A stretch of DNA of 64,000 nt from contig NZ_MZMU01000003.1 of assembly GCF_004123835.1 (NCBI RefSeq), positions 1,240,001 through 1,304,000 on the forward strand, written 5' to 3'. Positions 1 to 8,149 of the stretch are shown piece by piece. The notes under the pieces are model-generated. The model made no database searches. It saw nothing but the letters and a program-made list of their open reading frames with translations, and was not told the origin of the DNA. Source of the DNA: Rhizobium leguminosarum. GTDB lineage: Bacteria > Pseudomonadota > Alphaproteobacteria > Rhizobiales > Rhizobiaceae. Numbering within the stretch: the first letter of the stretch is position 1; each line of letters starts with the position of its first letter. The position numbers were made by a program, and so were the translations under genes.

Positions 1-2
1 TC

Positions 3-320
3 ATTCGCGCCGAAGCCGCCGCCCGCCAGCAAATGGTCGCCGCCATCCTGCCGGCCAGCAGCTACCGCGCCGATCCGATCAGCTTCAACATCTGGCTGCC
101 GCTCTCCAACGGCTGGACCCGCTCCACCTTCGGCAGCCATACCCGTTCTTCCGGCATCGGCGTCGTGGCAAGCGATGCCTTCACGGTCGAGGGCACGGCA
201 CCCGAGGCCGTGCGTGTCTGCCTTGGCGGACCGATCACCCGGGAGAAACTGCAGGGCGCACTGGAATTCATGGCCCACGCGCTGGAAGGCCCGCCGGAAA
301 TGGCGGCGTCGTTCTTCTGA
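3..320 (+). CDS. MocR/PdxR-type PLP-dependent regulator, C-terminal end (partial)
   Basis: The window opens inside this gene, and the open frame runs from base 3 to a TGA at 318-320. The visible 105 residues match the last part of the aminotransferase-like domain of GntR/MocR regulators: an NIWLPL segment, then GIGVVASDAFTV, then APEAVRVCLGGP followed by a final helix. In this family an N-terminal winged helix binds DNA and the C-terminal fold-type I domain senses pyridoxal phosphate or an amino compound. The DNA-binding part and the PLP lysine lie outside the window, so a plain class I/II aminotransferase cannot be fully excluded. Its target is unknown. Confidence 0.7.
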   Translation: MRAEAAARQQMVAAILPASSYRADPISFNIWLPLSNGWTRSTFGSHTRSSGIGVVASDAFTVEGTAPEAVRVCLGGPITREKLQGALEFMAHALEGPPEMAASFF

Positions 321-641
321 CGCAGAACCCGGCTCCGGGCTGATCAGGCAGGACGAAAGCCGGAGGCGGTCGAAATCAGATCGGTCGCGCCCAGATCTAT
401 CCGGGCATGGGCGAAGCGTAACCACCACGTTCACGTCTGATCCGCCCAAGCTGCCAGGCCTGGCTGCGCCCCAAATGCTGCTTGATAAATCTGCAGTCAG
501 CTTGCTGCCGGCATACGCTGGGGAGCTCTGCGGCATTCTGGCGAATTGACTGGTAATTTCCCCATAATGTAATTATATTGCATGCAGTCATTGCAAATAT
601 TGATAGCATCAATGTTTGCGAAGCAAGAAAGCGAGATCGTC
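321..641. other. Intergenic region with weak promoter-like and palindromic elements
   Basis: About 320 bases without a convincing gene. The last 100 bases turn AT-rich. A TTGACT hexamer at 546-551 stands 18 bases before TAATTA at 570-575, a weak candidate promoter for the DUF983 gene. Immediately downstream TTGAT-AGC-ATCAA (600-612) forms a short perfect dyad. Neither element is strong enough to name a regulator. Confidence 0.3.
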
Positions 642-1010
642 ATGGACACGGAATATCCCCCACTTCCTCCGATGCAGACCGGCATCAAGGGACGCTGCCC
701 GCGCTGCGGCCAGGGCCATATGTTCAAGGGCTTCCTGACGTTGCAGCCGGAATGCGAGGTCTGCGGTCTCGATTATTCCTTCGCCGATCCGGCCGATGGT
801 CCGGCCTTCTTCGTCATCTGCTTCGCCTGCATCCCGAGCGTGCTGCTCGGCGTCTGGCTGGAGGTGGCCTTTTCGGCGCCGATCTGGGTGCAGCTTCTGG
901 TCACCGGTCCCTTCATGCTCGCCACCTGCATTCCGCCGCTCCGGCCGCTGAAGGGCTGGCTGGTCGCCAGCCAGTATTTCTACAAGGCGGAAGAGGGCAA
1001 GCTCGCCTAA
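642..1010 (+). CDS. DUF983 family membrane protein with zinc-ribbon-like N-terminus
   Basis: A 122-residue protein of the DUF983 family, whose molecular function is not established. It begins with a proline-rich stretch, then CPRCGQGHMF and, about 20 residues on, CEVCG. These two CxxC pairs could bind zinc. Two hydrophobic segments follow (roughly residues 50-75 and 80-105), consistent with two membrane helices. I prefer the ATG at 642 over an in-frame ATG 60 bases upstream because it has a purine-rich GAAAGCGAG upstream and gives the family's usual length. The stop codon directly abuts a mosaic repeat, so no terminator of its own is visible. Confidence 0.8.
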   Translation: MDTEYPPLPPMQTGIKGRCPRCGQGHMFKGFLTLQPECEVCGLDYSFADPADGPAFFVICFACIPSVLLGVWLEVAFSAPIWVQLLVTGPFMLATCIPPLRPLKGWLVASQYFYKAEEGKLA

Positions 1011-1116
1011 TGCATGTCGCGCAAAAGTGTGCAGCGGTTTTGCGATAACGACATGCGTAAAAGCAAAGACCTAAAGCGCGAGGGGCGAATCTGAAAGATC
1101 GCGACGCGCTTTAGGG
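1011..1116. repeat. Rhizobial mosaic intergenic repeat (RIME-like)
   Basis: Two nested dyads are read directly here: GCATGTCG (1012-1019) with CGACATGC (1049-1056), and CTAAAGCGCG (1071-1080) with CGCGCTTTAG (1105-1114). Two palindromes joined by a short linker is the architecture of the Rhizobium-specific intergenic mosaic elements, and the wording resembles repeats I know from many rhizobial intergenic spaces. It sits between the convergent ends of the DUF983 and LysR genes, where its hairpins could stop transcription from either side. Confidence 0.7.
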
Positions 1117-1117
1117 C

Positions 1118-2011
1118 CTATCTCAGCGTCGCGCGCAGGCGCGGCGTCGCGAAATCGAGCAGCGCCCGCAGTTTCAGGGGTACCAGTCCCTGCGCGGGAT
1201 AAACGAGATGCACCGGCGCCGGCGGCGGTTCGAAATCTTGGAGCAGCGGCACCAGCAGACCGGCCATCTCGGCGCGTGCGGCCTGGTAGGAGAGCACGCG
1301 GGTGATGCCGAGGCCGGCGACAGCCGCATCGACCGCGGCCTCGGCGGTGTTGACGGCAAGCCGCGATCGGATCGGCACCGTGAGATCATGTTTCCCCTCG
1401 GTGAATGTCCAGCTCAGCATCGAGGCCATGCCCTCGAAGGTGACGCAGTCATGCCCGGCGAGATCGCCTGGATGCCGGGGCAGGGCGTGCCGTGTCAGAT
1501 AATCCGGGCTGGCATAGACCGTGCGGCGGATCGCGCCGAGCCTTGTGGCGATCAGGTTGCTGTCCGGCAGGTTGCCGATCCTCAGCGCCACGTCGATATG
1601 ATCCTCGACGAGGTTCGACAGCCGGTCGCCAAGCATCAGCCGCAGATTGATATCGGGATAGGCTTTCAGGAAATCCACCACGACAGGCAGGACATGCAGC
1701 CGCCCGAAAACGATCGGCGCGGTCATCGTCAGCTCGCCCTTCGGGGCGCTGTATTCGCCGGCCGCCGTCCGTTCCGCCTCTTCCACCCGATTAAGAATTT
1801 CCCGTGCCGCCTCGACATAGGAGCGGCCGGCCTCCGTCAGCGTGACCTTCCGGTTACTCCGTTGCAGCAGCTGGGCGTTGAGATGTGCTTCCAGTTCCGA
1901 AACCTTGCGGCTGACGGTTGCGAGCGGGGATCGCAGATGCCGTGAAGCGGCCGACAGGCTGCCCTGTTCGACAACGGCAAGAAGCACGGTCATGGCGTCG
2001 AGGCGATCCAT
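1118..2011 (-). CDS. LysR family transcriptional regulator
   Basis: A 297-residue protein of typical LysR length. Residues 1-60 form the winged helix-turn-helix (LSAASRHLRSPLATVSRKVSELE), followed by a linker helix and a substrate-binding-like effector domain starting near residue 90 (KGELTMTAPIVFG). This CrgA-type arrangement is common in regulators of small detoxification operons. It is transcribed divergently from the GST gene 143 bases away, the usual position for a LysR protein that controls its neighbour. The control relationship is inferred and the inducer is unknown. Confidence 0.9.
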   Translation of the reverse strand: MDRLDAMTVLLAVVEQGSLSAASRHLRSPLATVSRKVSELEAHLNAQLLQRSNRKVTLTEAGRSYVEAAREILNRVEEAERTAAGEYSAPKGELTMTAPIVFGRLHVLPVVVDFLKAYPDINLRLMLGDRLSNLVEDHIDVALRIGNLPDSNLIATRLGAIRRTVYASPDYLTRHALPRHPGDLAGHDCVTFEGMASMLSWTFTEGKHDLTVPIRSRLAVNTAEAAVDAAVAGLGITRVLSYQAARAEMAGLLVPLLQDFEPPPAPVHLVYPAQGLVPLKLRALLDFATPRLRATLR

Positions 2012-2154
2012 CCTATCCTTCCATGAATTGGGAGCATGCCTTCCAGATTAGCATTCTACTGCAGTCAGGTGGAAGGCAATAAATTACGCCGCAGATGGTT
2101 CGAAGCGGCCATCGCCAACCGCGTCCCGTCGATTAGAAGACCAGAGGAACCATC

Positions 2155-2766
2155 ATGAAGCTCTACCATCACCCGCTTTCCGGCCATGCGCACCGGGCTC
2201 ACCTGTTCCTGTCGCTGCTCGGCGTGCCCTATGAACTGGTCGAGGTCGACCTGGCGGCTGGCGCTCACAAAGCGCCGGACTTTCTGAAGCTCAATCCCTT
2301 TGGCCAGGTGCCAGTGCTCGACGACAACGGCACGGTCATTGCCGATTCCTCCGCCATCCTCGTCTATCTCGCGCGCAAATACGGCCGCACCGACTGGCTG
2401 CCGGAAGAGGCGGTGGCCGCGGCGCGGATACAGAAATGGCTCTCGGTTGCATCAGGCGAGATCGCCTATGGGCCATGTGCCGCGCGCCTGGTCACCGTCT
2501 TCGGCGCCGATTTCCGCACCGACGAGGTGATCGCCCGGGCGCACCGCATTCTCGCGCTGATCGAGGCGGAGCTCTCCGGCCGCAGCTTCCTGCTCGGCGA
2601 CAATCCTGCGATCGCCGACATCGCGCTCTACAGCTACATCGCCAATGCGCCGGAGGGCAATGTCGATATCTCGGCCTATCCAAGCGTTCGCGCCTGGCTT
2701 GCGCGCATCGAGGTGCTGCCGGGTTTCGTCGGCTTTCGCAAGACCAAAATCGGCCTTGCCGCGTGA
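2155..2766 (+). CDS. Glutathione S-transferase family protein
   Basis: A 203-residue cytosolic GST-fold protein. The N-terminal thioredoxin-like domain has [14 protein letters not shown], the cis-proline loop GQVPVLDD and the glutathione-contacting [11 protein letters not shown]. The all-helical C-terminal domain contains the conserved [13 protein letters not shown]-capping segment. Such proteins conjugate glutathione to electrophiles or reduce peroxides; the substrate cannot be told from sequence. It lies divergent to the LysR gene, and 61 bases downstream comes a PNPOx-fold protein on the same strand. This suggests a two-gene detoxification operon under the LysR protein. Confidence 0.9.
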   Translation: MKLYHHPLSGHAHRAHLFLSLLGVPYELVEVDLAAGAHKAPDFLKLNPFGQVPVLDDNGTVIADSSAILVYLARKYGRTDWLPEEAVAAARIQKWLSVASGEIAYGPCAARLVTVFGADFRTDEVIARAHRILALIEAELSGRSFLLGDNPAIADIALYSYIANAPEGNVDISAYPSVRAWLARIEVLPGFVGFRKTKIGLAA

Positions 2767-2827
2767 GAAACCGCCGGGGCAGGTCGCTGTCCCGGTTCCC
2801 TCAAATGCCGCCCTGAAGGAGGTCGTG

Positions 2828-3760
2828 ATGCTGGATCAGACAAAACAGGACGTCACATCGCCCTGGCATGCGGGCGAACTCGCCATGCAGCGCAGTGTCG
2901 GTGTCGCCGAACGCATGGACGGGCCGGGTCGTAATTTCGTCCGCAGAGCCATGCCGGAGCAGCACCGCGCCTTCTTTCCGATGCTGCCTTTCGTCGTGCT
3001 CGGCGCGGTCGATGCCAAGGGCGATGTCTGGGCAACGGTGCGAGCTGAGCGCCCGGGCTTCATGGCCTCGCCGGAGCCGGAGATCCTAGAGGTCCACCTG
3101 CCGCGTGACGCAGCCGATCCTGCCGATGCTGGTATGGAGGATGGCGACGCGATCGCGATGCTCGGCATCCAGCTCGAAACCCGGCGGCGCAACCGGCTGA
3201 ACGGCGTGATCCGCAGGACGGATGCTGGAGCTTTCCAAGTGCGCGTCGGCCAGAGCTTCGGCAATTGCCCGCAATATATCCAGCTTCGCTCTTCCGCCTT
3301 CGCCCGCGACCCTGATGTGCCCACAGAGATGCCGCCGCTTCACTCCGGCCAACTCGACGATCGGGCGCGGCGGATGATCGAGGGCGCCGACACCTTCTTT
3401 GTTGCCTCCTATGTCGACCGAGAGAATGGCGAGCGGCAGGTGGACGTGTCCCATCGCGGCGGCAATGCCGGCTTCGTCCGTGTCGGCGCCGACGGTGTGC
3501 TGACCGTTCCCGATTTCCCCGGCAATCGGTTCTTCAACACGCTCGGCAATTTCCTCGTCAATCCGAAGGCGGGGCTGGTCTTCATCGATTTCGAAACCGG
3601 CGACATGCTGCAGATGACGGGAAGGGTCGAGGTGCTGCTGGATTCACCTGAGGTCGCCACCTTTCAACGGGCGGAAAGGTTGTGGCGTTTCACGCCCGAA
3701 GCGATCGTGCTTCGCCCGGATGCCCTGCCGCTGCGGTGGAGCCTGCCTCCCGGCCTTTGA
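2828..3760 (+). CDS. Pyridoxamine 5'-phosphate oxidase-fold (FMN-binding) family protein
   Basis: A 310-residue protein with a split-barrel flavin-binding fold in its C-terminal half: DTFFVASYVDRENGERQVDVSHRGG, then GNRFFNTLGNFLVNPKAGLVFIDF, a pattern typical of PNPOx-like oxidoreductases. The N-terminal half carries a second related region (FFPMLPFVVLGAVDAKGDVWATV). The start at 2828 is chosen for the strong GAAGGAGG ahead of it. An upstream extension in the same frame would overlap the GST gene and shows no family similarity. It probably acts on a small electrophile together with the upstream GST; the actual substrate is unknown. Confidence 0.85.
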   Translation: MLDQTKQDVTSPWHAGELAMQRSVGVAERMDGPGRNFVRRAMPEQHRAFFPMLPFVVLGAVDAKGDVWATVRAERPGFMASPEPEILEVHLPRDAADPADAGMEDGDAIAMLGIQLETRRRNRLNGVIRRTDAGAFQVRVGQSFGNCPQYIQLRSSAFARDPDVPTEMPPLHSGQLDDRARRMIEGADTFFVASYVDRENGERQVDVSHRGGNAGFVRVGADGVLTVPDFPGNRFFNTLGNFLVNPKAGLVFIDFETGDMLQMTGRVEVLLDSPEVATFQRAERLWRFTPEAIVLRPDALPLRWSLPPGL

Positions 3761-3790
3761 GAAATGCCGTCGCGAAGCGGCTTGCCAATC

Positions 3791-3810
3791 ATTGTACCGA
3801 TTAGTACAAT
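3791..3810. promoter_or_regulatory. Palindromic operator candidate for the downstream TetR regulator
   Basis: A perfect dyad ATTGTAC-N6-GTACAAT lies 37 bases before the start of the NTF2-like gene, whose downstream partner is a TetR regulator. Size and symmetry fit a TetR-family operator. A further GTAC half-like core follows at about 3821. Autoregulation of the two-gene unit is inferred. Confidence 0.55.
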
Positions 3811-3846
3811 GATAACCGTTCAGTACAGGAACGCCCCGGAGAACCC

Positions 3847-4308
3847 ATGTCCAGCCTCGTCCCGCCTTTCACCCTTGAGACCGCCACCCAGAAAGTCCGT
3901 GTTGCCGAGGACGGCTGGAACAGCCGTGATCCCGAACGCGTCTCGCTCGTCTATACGCCGGACAGCCGCTGGCGGAACCGCGCCGAATTCATCACCGGCC
4001 GCGCCGAGATCGTTGCCTTTCTCACCCGCAAATGGGCAAAGGAGCTGGATTACCGGCTGATCAAGGAGATCTGGGCCTTTACCGATCATCGCATCGCCGT
4101 GCGCTTCGCCTATGAATGGCACGATGACAGCGGCAACTGGTTCCGCTCCTATGGCAACGAGAACTGGGAATTCGACGCTGCCGGCCTGATGCAGCGCCGC
4201 TTCGCCTGCATCAACGACCTGCCGATCCGGGAATCGGAACGCAAGTACCATTGGCCGCTCGGCCGGCGGCCGGACGACCATCCCGGTCTGACAGAACTCG
4301 GCCTCTGA
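3847..4308 (+). CDS. DUF1348 / NTF2-like small protein
   Basis: A 153-residue protein with the SnoaL/NTF2-like cone fold of the DUF1348 family: [40 protein letters not shown], then [20 protein letters not shown] near the end. It is full-length for the family. The fold is used by isomerases, hydrolases and binding proteins, and no catalytic role can be assigned here. It is followed after 22 bases by a TetR-type regulator and preceded by a palindromic operator, so the pair looks like a self-regulated unit responding to a small molecule. Confidence 0.85.
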   Translation: MSSLVPPFTLETATQKVRVAEDGWNSRDPERVSLVYTPDSRWRNRAEFITGRAEIVAFLTRKWAKELDYRLIKEIWAFTDHRIAVRFAYEWHDDSGNWFRSYGNENWEFDAAGLMQRRFACINDLPIRESERKYHWPLGRRPDDHPGLTELGL

Positions 4309-4330
4309 TCAAGCCAAGGGAAGTTCGCGG

Positions 4331-4891
4331 GTGAAAACTGTCTACGAACGCGCCGACATCATACCGCTGCTGGCGGAAATCTTCCGCGAACTCGGCTACG
4401 AGGGCGCGTCGCTCAGCCGGATCACCGAACGCACCGGCATCGGCAAGGGCAGCCTTTACCACTTCTTCCCCGGCGGCAAGGAGGAGATGGCGAGTGCCGT
4501 GCTCGCCGAGGTCGATACCTGGTTCGAACATGCGATCTATCAGCCGTTGAGAGAGGGCGACGCCCATCAGGCGATCGCGGCGATGTGGACGAATGTAAAC
4601 GATTATTTCCGCTCCGGGGGCCGCATCTGCCTCGTCGGCGCCTTCGCGCTTGACGAAACCCGCGAACGGTTTTCGGCAGCGATCGGCGACTATTTCATCC
4701 GCTGGATCGACGCCTTGCGTTCGGCGCTGATACGGGCAGGCTGCCCTGAGGGGGAGGCGCAAACGCTCGCCGAGGAGGGCGTCTCCGGTATTCAGGGCGC
4801 GCTGGTGCTGTCGCGTGCGCTGGACGACAGGACGGTTTTCACCCGGTCCTTGGACACGCTGGCGAAACGGCTTGATGCTGTTATGCGATGA
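4331..4891 (+). CDS. TetR/AcrR family transcriptional regulator
   Basis: A 186-residue regulator that begins with GTG. The N-terminal helix-turn-helix is clear (GASLSRITERTGIGKGSLYHFF, residues about 24-45), and the remaining helices form a ligand-binding domain of the TetR_C type. It is co-oriented with the NTF2-like gene, which it probably represses together with itself through the dyad at 3791-3810. Its ligand is unknown. Confidence 0.9.
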   Translation: MKTVYERADIIPLLAEIFRELGYEGASLSRITERTGIGKGSLYHFFPGGKEEMASAVLAEVDTWFEHAIYQPLREGDAHQAIAAMWTNVNDYFRSGGRICLVGAFALDETRERFSAAIGDYFIRWIDALRSALIRAGCPEGEAQTLAEEGVSGIQGALVLSRALDDRTVFTRSLDTLAKRLDAVMR

Positions 4892-4943
4892 GGGGGTGGT
4901 GATGTGATGAGGGGGCAAACCGCTGGGATGTTTATTGTACCTA

Positions 4944-4979
4944 TGAAAAAATTCACCCGGCCACGAGTGACTGGCCGGG
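4944..4979 (-). terminator. Intrinsic terminator of the 43-residue small gene
   Basis: CCCGGCCA (4956-4963) pairs with TGGCCGGG (4972-4979) around an 8-base loop. Read on the minus strand the hairpin is followed within four bases by six Ts (4944-4949 on the plus strand are A). This is a canonical intrinsic terminator about 60 bases beyond the stop of the minus-strand small gene. It may also mark the end of the TetR transcript arriving from the other side. Confidence 0.65.
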
Positions 4980-5036
4980 GCATTGATCGGGCGCTGGCGG
5001 CGCTCGAGCTTACATCGGTACCGCTTTGCGTCTATT

Positions 5037-5168
5037 TCAGCGTTGTTGTTGAGGCTGCTGAGCCGGGCGCGTATTTTCCCGTTCAGGGCGAACCTGGCGC
5101 CATTCGTTTTCCATCTGGTCGACGACATGCTGGGGAATGGTGTTTGGGGCATTGGCGGATGTCTGCAT
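5037..5168 (-). CDS. Small hypothetical protein (43 aa)
   Basis: A 43-residue hydrophilic protein: MQTSANAPNT, then IPQHVVDQMENEWRQV, then an Arg/Pro/Gln-rich tail ending in QPQQQR. The start at 5168 has an excellent ribosome site (GAGGAG, 7 bases before ATG), and an intrinsic terminator with a T6 tract lies 57 bases past the stop. These flanking signals are the main reason to believe it. There is no signal peptide or membrane segment, and I do not recognise a family. A longer in-frame ATG upstream exists at 5228 but has no ribosome site. Confidence 0.6.
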   Translation of the reverse strand: MQTSANAPNTIPQHVVDQMENEWRQVRPERENTRPAQQPQQQR

Positions 5169-5262
5169 CGGAAGTCTCCTCTTTTCGTGGTAAGGCTTCA
5201 GGGCAGGAAGATGCATTGCACAAGACAAAAGGCGTGTAAATCAGTGGCTTAAACACTTTAAA

Positions 5263-5283
5263 CGATTAAATCGAATTTAATCG
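5263..5283. promoter_or_regulatory. Palindromic operator candidate upstream of the GH19 gene
   Basis: CGATTAAAT-CGA-ATTTAATCG is a perfect dyad with 9-base arms in a strongly AT-rich patch, 41 bases before the GH19 start. The position suits a repressor operator or an architectural protein site for this isolated gene. No regulator is encoded next to it. Confidence 0.45.
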
Positions 5284-5324
5284 ATTAAGATAGTTTTAAC
5301 CTTGATATTTGAGGGAAGCGCGGA

Positions 5325-6029
5325 ATGGTTGTCCACATGGACCGGGCATTCTTTTTCGATGTTGTGCGGCACGGACTCTTCAAGGGAGAGCTGACGCAGC
5401 CTCAGGTAGTGGGTATCACGGCGATCCTCGACGCCTGGGAAGAACGGTTTGCCGATGCCGACCGGCGGTGGCTCGCCTATATCCTCGCAACCGCTTACCA
5501 CGAGACCGCTTATACGATGCAGCCGGTGCGCGAGACGCTGGCGGAAAGCGATGTGCGCGCGGTCGAGATCCTCGAGACGGCCTTTGCCGCAGGCCGACTC
5601 TCCTGGGTGAAGACGCCCTACTGGCGGCCGGACGAGGATGGCTGCAGCTGGCTCGGCCGCGGCCTGGTGCAGCTCACCCACAAACGGAACTACGAGGCGA
5701 TGAGCGTGCTGACGGGGATCGACCTCGTTGCCAATCCCGACCGGGCGATGGAGATGGATGCGGCGGTGACGATCCTGATCGAAGGCATGCTGCAGGGCAG
5801 CTTTACCGGCCACAGGCTCGCCGATCACCTGAACGCAACGACCGTGGATTGGGTGAATGCGCGCCGCATCGTTAATGGCACCGACCGGGCGGAAAAGCTT
5901 GCCGCCTATGCCATGGTCTTTGATGCGGCGATACGTCCCGATGCGGCCCGTGGCATGCTCGCGCGGTTGAAGGCCTGGGGCGCGCATGTTATCGCCCGGC
6001 TGAGATCTGGAGTGCGGCGCGTCCGATAG
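5325..6029 (+). CDS. Glycoside hydrolase family 19 / lysozyme-like protein
   Basis: A 234-residue protein with the GH19 chitinase/endolysin signature: the catalytic-acid motif AYHETAYTMQPVRE (Glu60 the likely proton donor, Glu70 further on), then GRGLVQLTHKRNYE (about 111-124), a substrate-cleft motif. It lacks an obvious signal peptide, as phage-type endolysins do, and probably cleaves peptidoglycan or chitin-like chains. No holin, spanin or phage structural gene is nearby, so it is either a domesticated lysin or a stand-alone gene. The start at 5325 is supported by AGGGAAG. Its last residues and stop lie within a copy of a rhizobial dyad repeat. Confidence 0.85.
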   Translation: MVVHMDRAFFFDVVRHGLFKGELTQPQVVGITAILDAWEERFADADRRWLAYILATAYHETAYTMQPVRETLAESDVRAVEILETAFAAGRLSWVKTPYWRPDEDGCSWLGRGLVQLTHKRNYEAMSVLTGIDLVANPDRAMEMDAAVTILIEGMLQGSFTGHRLADHLNATTVDWVNARRIVNGTDRAEKLAAYAMVFDAAIRPDAARGMLARLKAWGAHVIARLRSGVRRVR

Positions 6030-6036
6030 GATGCGC
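6016..6036. repeat. Partial mosaic repeat overlapping the GH19 stop codon
   Basis: GGCGCGTCC and GGATGCGCC form a dyad with one mismatch, and the flanking wording (CGTCCGA-AGGA-GCGC, then a GCTC-like segment and an ATCA-TTT stretch) parallels the complete element at 11152-11255. The GH19 stop codon lies inside it, so the enzyme's C-terminal tail is partly repeat-encoded. Confidence 0.5.
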
Positions 6037-6080
6037 CAAGGTCGCTCCATCATTTTGATAAATCTGACAGGAGCTTCCGC

Positions 6081-6386
6081 GTGATCCGTCATATCGTCTT
6101 CTTCACCGTGCAAGAGGAACATCTACAGGAGGTGAGGGCCGGGCTTTCTATACTGACCGGCATTCCGCATGCGCGGCTGCTGGAAATCGGCAGCAATGCG
6201 AAGACCGATCAGTTGGGCACCGAGATCGATCTCGTAGTCTATGGCGAATTCGACGACGAGGCGGCCCTTGCCGCCTACAAGGCGCATCCCGATTATCAGC
6301 TCTCGATCGATCGCGTGCGGCCGCTCCGGGAAAAGCGCATCGCCGCCGATTACGACAGCCGCACGGCGGTGACGCGGCGGCTCTGA
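6081..6386 (+). CDS. Dabb (stress-responsive A/B barrel) family protein
   Basis: A 101-residue protein starting with GTG behind CAGGAG. It has the Dabb ferredoxin-like dimeric barrel pattern: MIRHIVFFTV at the first strand, DLVVYGEFDDEAALAAYKAHPDY in the middle, and RVRPL leading into the tail. Family members are small cytosolic proteins, some acting as monooxygenases or cyclases, many of unknown role. Nothing nearby indicates a substrate, so only the family can be given. Confidence 0.85.
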   Translation: MIRHIVFFTVQEEHLQEVRAGLSILTGIPHARLLEIGSNAKTDQLGTEIDLVVYGEFDDEAALAAYKAHPDYQLSIDRVRPLREKRIAADYDSRTAVTRRL

Positions 6387-6627
6387 TTTTCGCAAGCGTT
6401 TCGGCCGTAAAGCTATATTCCATTGAAATTTCAAACGGATGAATGATTGTCCGGATTCGGATCACTCCGAAGCTGACTCAACTTCCGAACCGCCGGACTC
6501 AACTTTCGAAAAAGCGGCGGCAAGCGATTCTAAAGATTCACCAAAAGCGGCTGCTGGTTCATAGTCAGGTTGCCCCAGCGGTTGCGGTGTGGATGGAAAG
6601 CCGCTCTCGTCCATAGGTGGATGATAA

Positions 6628-7896
6628 TCAAGAAACATTAAGAATGGCTGACTCTGATGCGCGGGCACCGCGCACCAGCGCCATCAGCATCAGCACGAAG
6701 ATGAGCGACAATGCCGCGAGAACGGCGCAGGCGGCGAGCGCCGGGCCGGTGCCGGCGCGATCGAGGATGGCGGTGAAGATGACGGGGGCGATGGCGTTGG
6801 CGAGGTTCTGCGGCAGCGACAGCCGGGCCGATTGCAGTCCGAATTCGCGCGGTGAGAACAGCGCCAGCGGCAGCAGCGCGCGGGCGACGGTCATGACGCC
6901 GGTGCCGAACCCGTAAAACAGGACGAAGGTGACGAGCAGCGGCGTCGACGGGCTGGCAACGAGCATAATAACGAAGCTCATCATCATCAGGCAGATGCCC
7001 ATGGCCGCGCTGAGCATGGGATTGCCGCGCCGGCCGAGCAGCATGTCGAGGAAACGTGCCGAGATGCCGAGGATGCCGCGTGCCGAGCCGAGCTGCAGCG
7101 CAAAGGCCGGCGAAGCGCCGGACTGGCGGAAGATTTCGAGCAGCGATGGCGAGATGCCGAAGGTGACGAAGGTCGAGATCGTCGTCGCCGCGGCGATCAG
7201 CAGAAAGGCTTTGCGCTGCTTGGCCTTCGACAGCGGCACCGGGGCGATTTCGGCTGTGCCGCCTTCGACATGTGTTGCGATCGGCTTCGGCAGGGCGAAG
7301 AGATGCAGCGGCAGGCAGACGAAGAATTGCAGCGCCGCACAGACCAGGAAGGTGAGGCGCCAGCCGACCGCCTCATTGAGCAGGCTGAGGATCGGCCAGA
7401 AGATGGCGCTCGAAAGCCCGGTGAACAGCATCAGGATGGCGATGACGCGTTTGCCGTTTGCCCCTTCGCGCTCGACGACGGCGGTATAGGCCGGTGCCGA
7501 GAGGCCAAATGCGCCGCCGATGCCGATGATGATCCAGGCGCTGGCATAAAGCACGATGCCGTTTGCGGCGGCAAGCAGAAGCAGGCCAAGCGCAAAGGTC
7601 AGCGAGGCGGCCGAAAGCACCCGGGCAGCACCATAGCGGCTGAGCCAGCGGCCGGTCGCCGGACCGACGATGGCGCTGACCACCATCATGATCGTCAGGC
7701 CGGCAAACACCACTTCGTTCGCCAGGCCGAGATCCGGCGCCACGACGCGGCCCATAACCCCGAGCATGTCGAAGGTCGTGCCCCAGCCGATCAGCTGGGT
7801 AACGGCAAGGACGGTGACCGTCTGCGCCGAGCGGAAGCGGGAGGATTTTGGCATCGGTGCTGAAATGGTTCTGAAATGTGAGGGCAGCATGGACAT
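6628..7896 (-). CDS. MFS transporter
   Basis: A 422-residue inner-membrane carrier with about 12 hydrophobic helices in two halves separated by a charged loop near residues 205-230 (ATHVEGGTAEIAPVPLSKAKQRK). The first half contains GPATGRWLSRYGAARV, matching the MFS loop 2-3 signature, and AFGLSAPAYTAVVERE. The substrate is not evident. The gene stands alone on the minus strand, divergent from feuN with 334 bases between, so it is probably not part of the feu unit. Confidence 0.85.
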   Translation of the reverse strand: MSMLPSHFRTISAPMPKSSRFRSAQTVTVLAVTQLIGWGTTFDMLGVMGRVVAPDLGLANEVVFAGLTIMMVVSAIVGPATGRWLSRYGAARVLSAASLTFALGLLLLAAANGIVLYASAWIIIGIGGAFGLSAPAYTAVVEREGANGKRVIAILMLFTGLSSAIFWPILSLLNEAVGWRLTFLVCAALQFFVCLPLHLFALPKPIATHVEGGTAEIAPVPLSKAKQRKAFLLIAAATTISTFVTFGISPSLLEIFRQSGASPAFALQLGSARGILGISARFLDMLLGRRGNPMLSAAMGICLMMMSFVIMLVASPSTPLLVTFVLFYGFGTGVMTVARALLPLALFSPREFGLQSARLSLPQNLANAIAPVIFTAILDRAGTGPALAACAVLAALSLIFVLMLMALVRGARASESAILNVS

Positions 7897-8149
7897 AACA
7901 GTTTCAACCGGCCGGTGAAAGCTGCGGGCGGCAGGAAAGAGAAGAGCGCGGCCGATTCGCAGACAAAGACTGGGGGTGTCGGTCCCGCCGGCTTTCCGCC
8001 TTTACCGAAGGTGATGAAGAATGCGTGGATACCAAGGCTGAGGGTTCGTTTTTGGACGCAACGGCGGCCGCCGGAGCTTGCTGCGGCGGCGGTTTACAGG
8101 CGCTGAAACCGGCTGCCCCGAACAGTCGAGAACAGTTCTAAACACCCTG
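7897..8149. other. Intergenic region between the MFS gene and feuN
   Basis: No convincing gene is seen here. Open frames in it have neither ribosome sites nor recognisable protein patterns. GAACAGTCGAGAACAGTTC at about 8120-8138 is an imperfect direct repeat (GAACAGT twice). The stretch leads into the regulatory repeats upstream of feuN. Confidence 0.35.

Noticed and set aside
5325..6029. Prophage remnant around the GH19 gene
   Set aside because: No integrase, capsid, tail, holin or attachment-site duplication is visible on either side; only the single lysin-like gene is present.
6462..6638. Minus-strand ORF of about 58 residues (MFLDYHPP start) after the MFS gene
   Set aside because: No ribosome site, low-complexity Ser/Glu/Ala composition, and it begins inside the MFS gene end. 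It could be real, but nothing in the sequence supports it beyond being open.
7915..8106. Plus-strand ORF of 63 codons between the MFS gene and feuN
   Set aside because: No ribosome site, arginine/proline-rich random composition, and it ends well before the feuN regulatory repeats.
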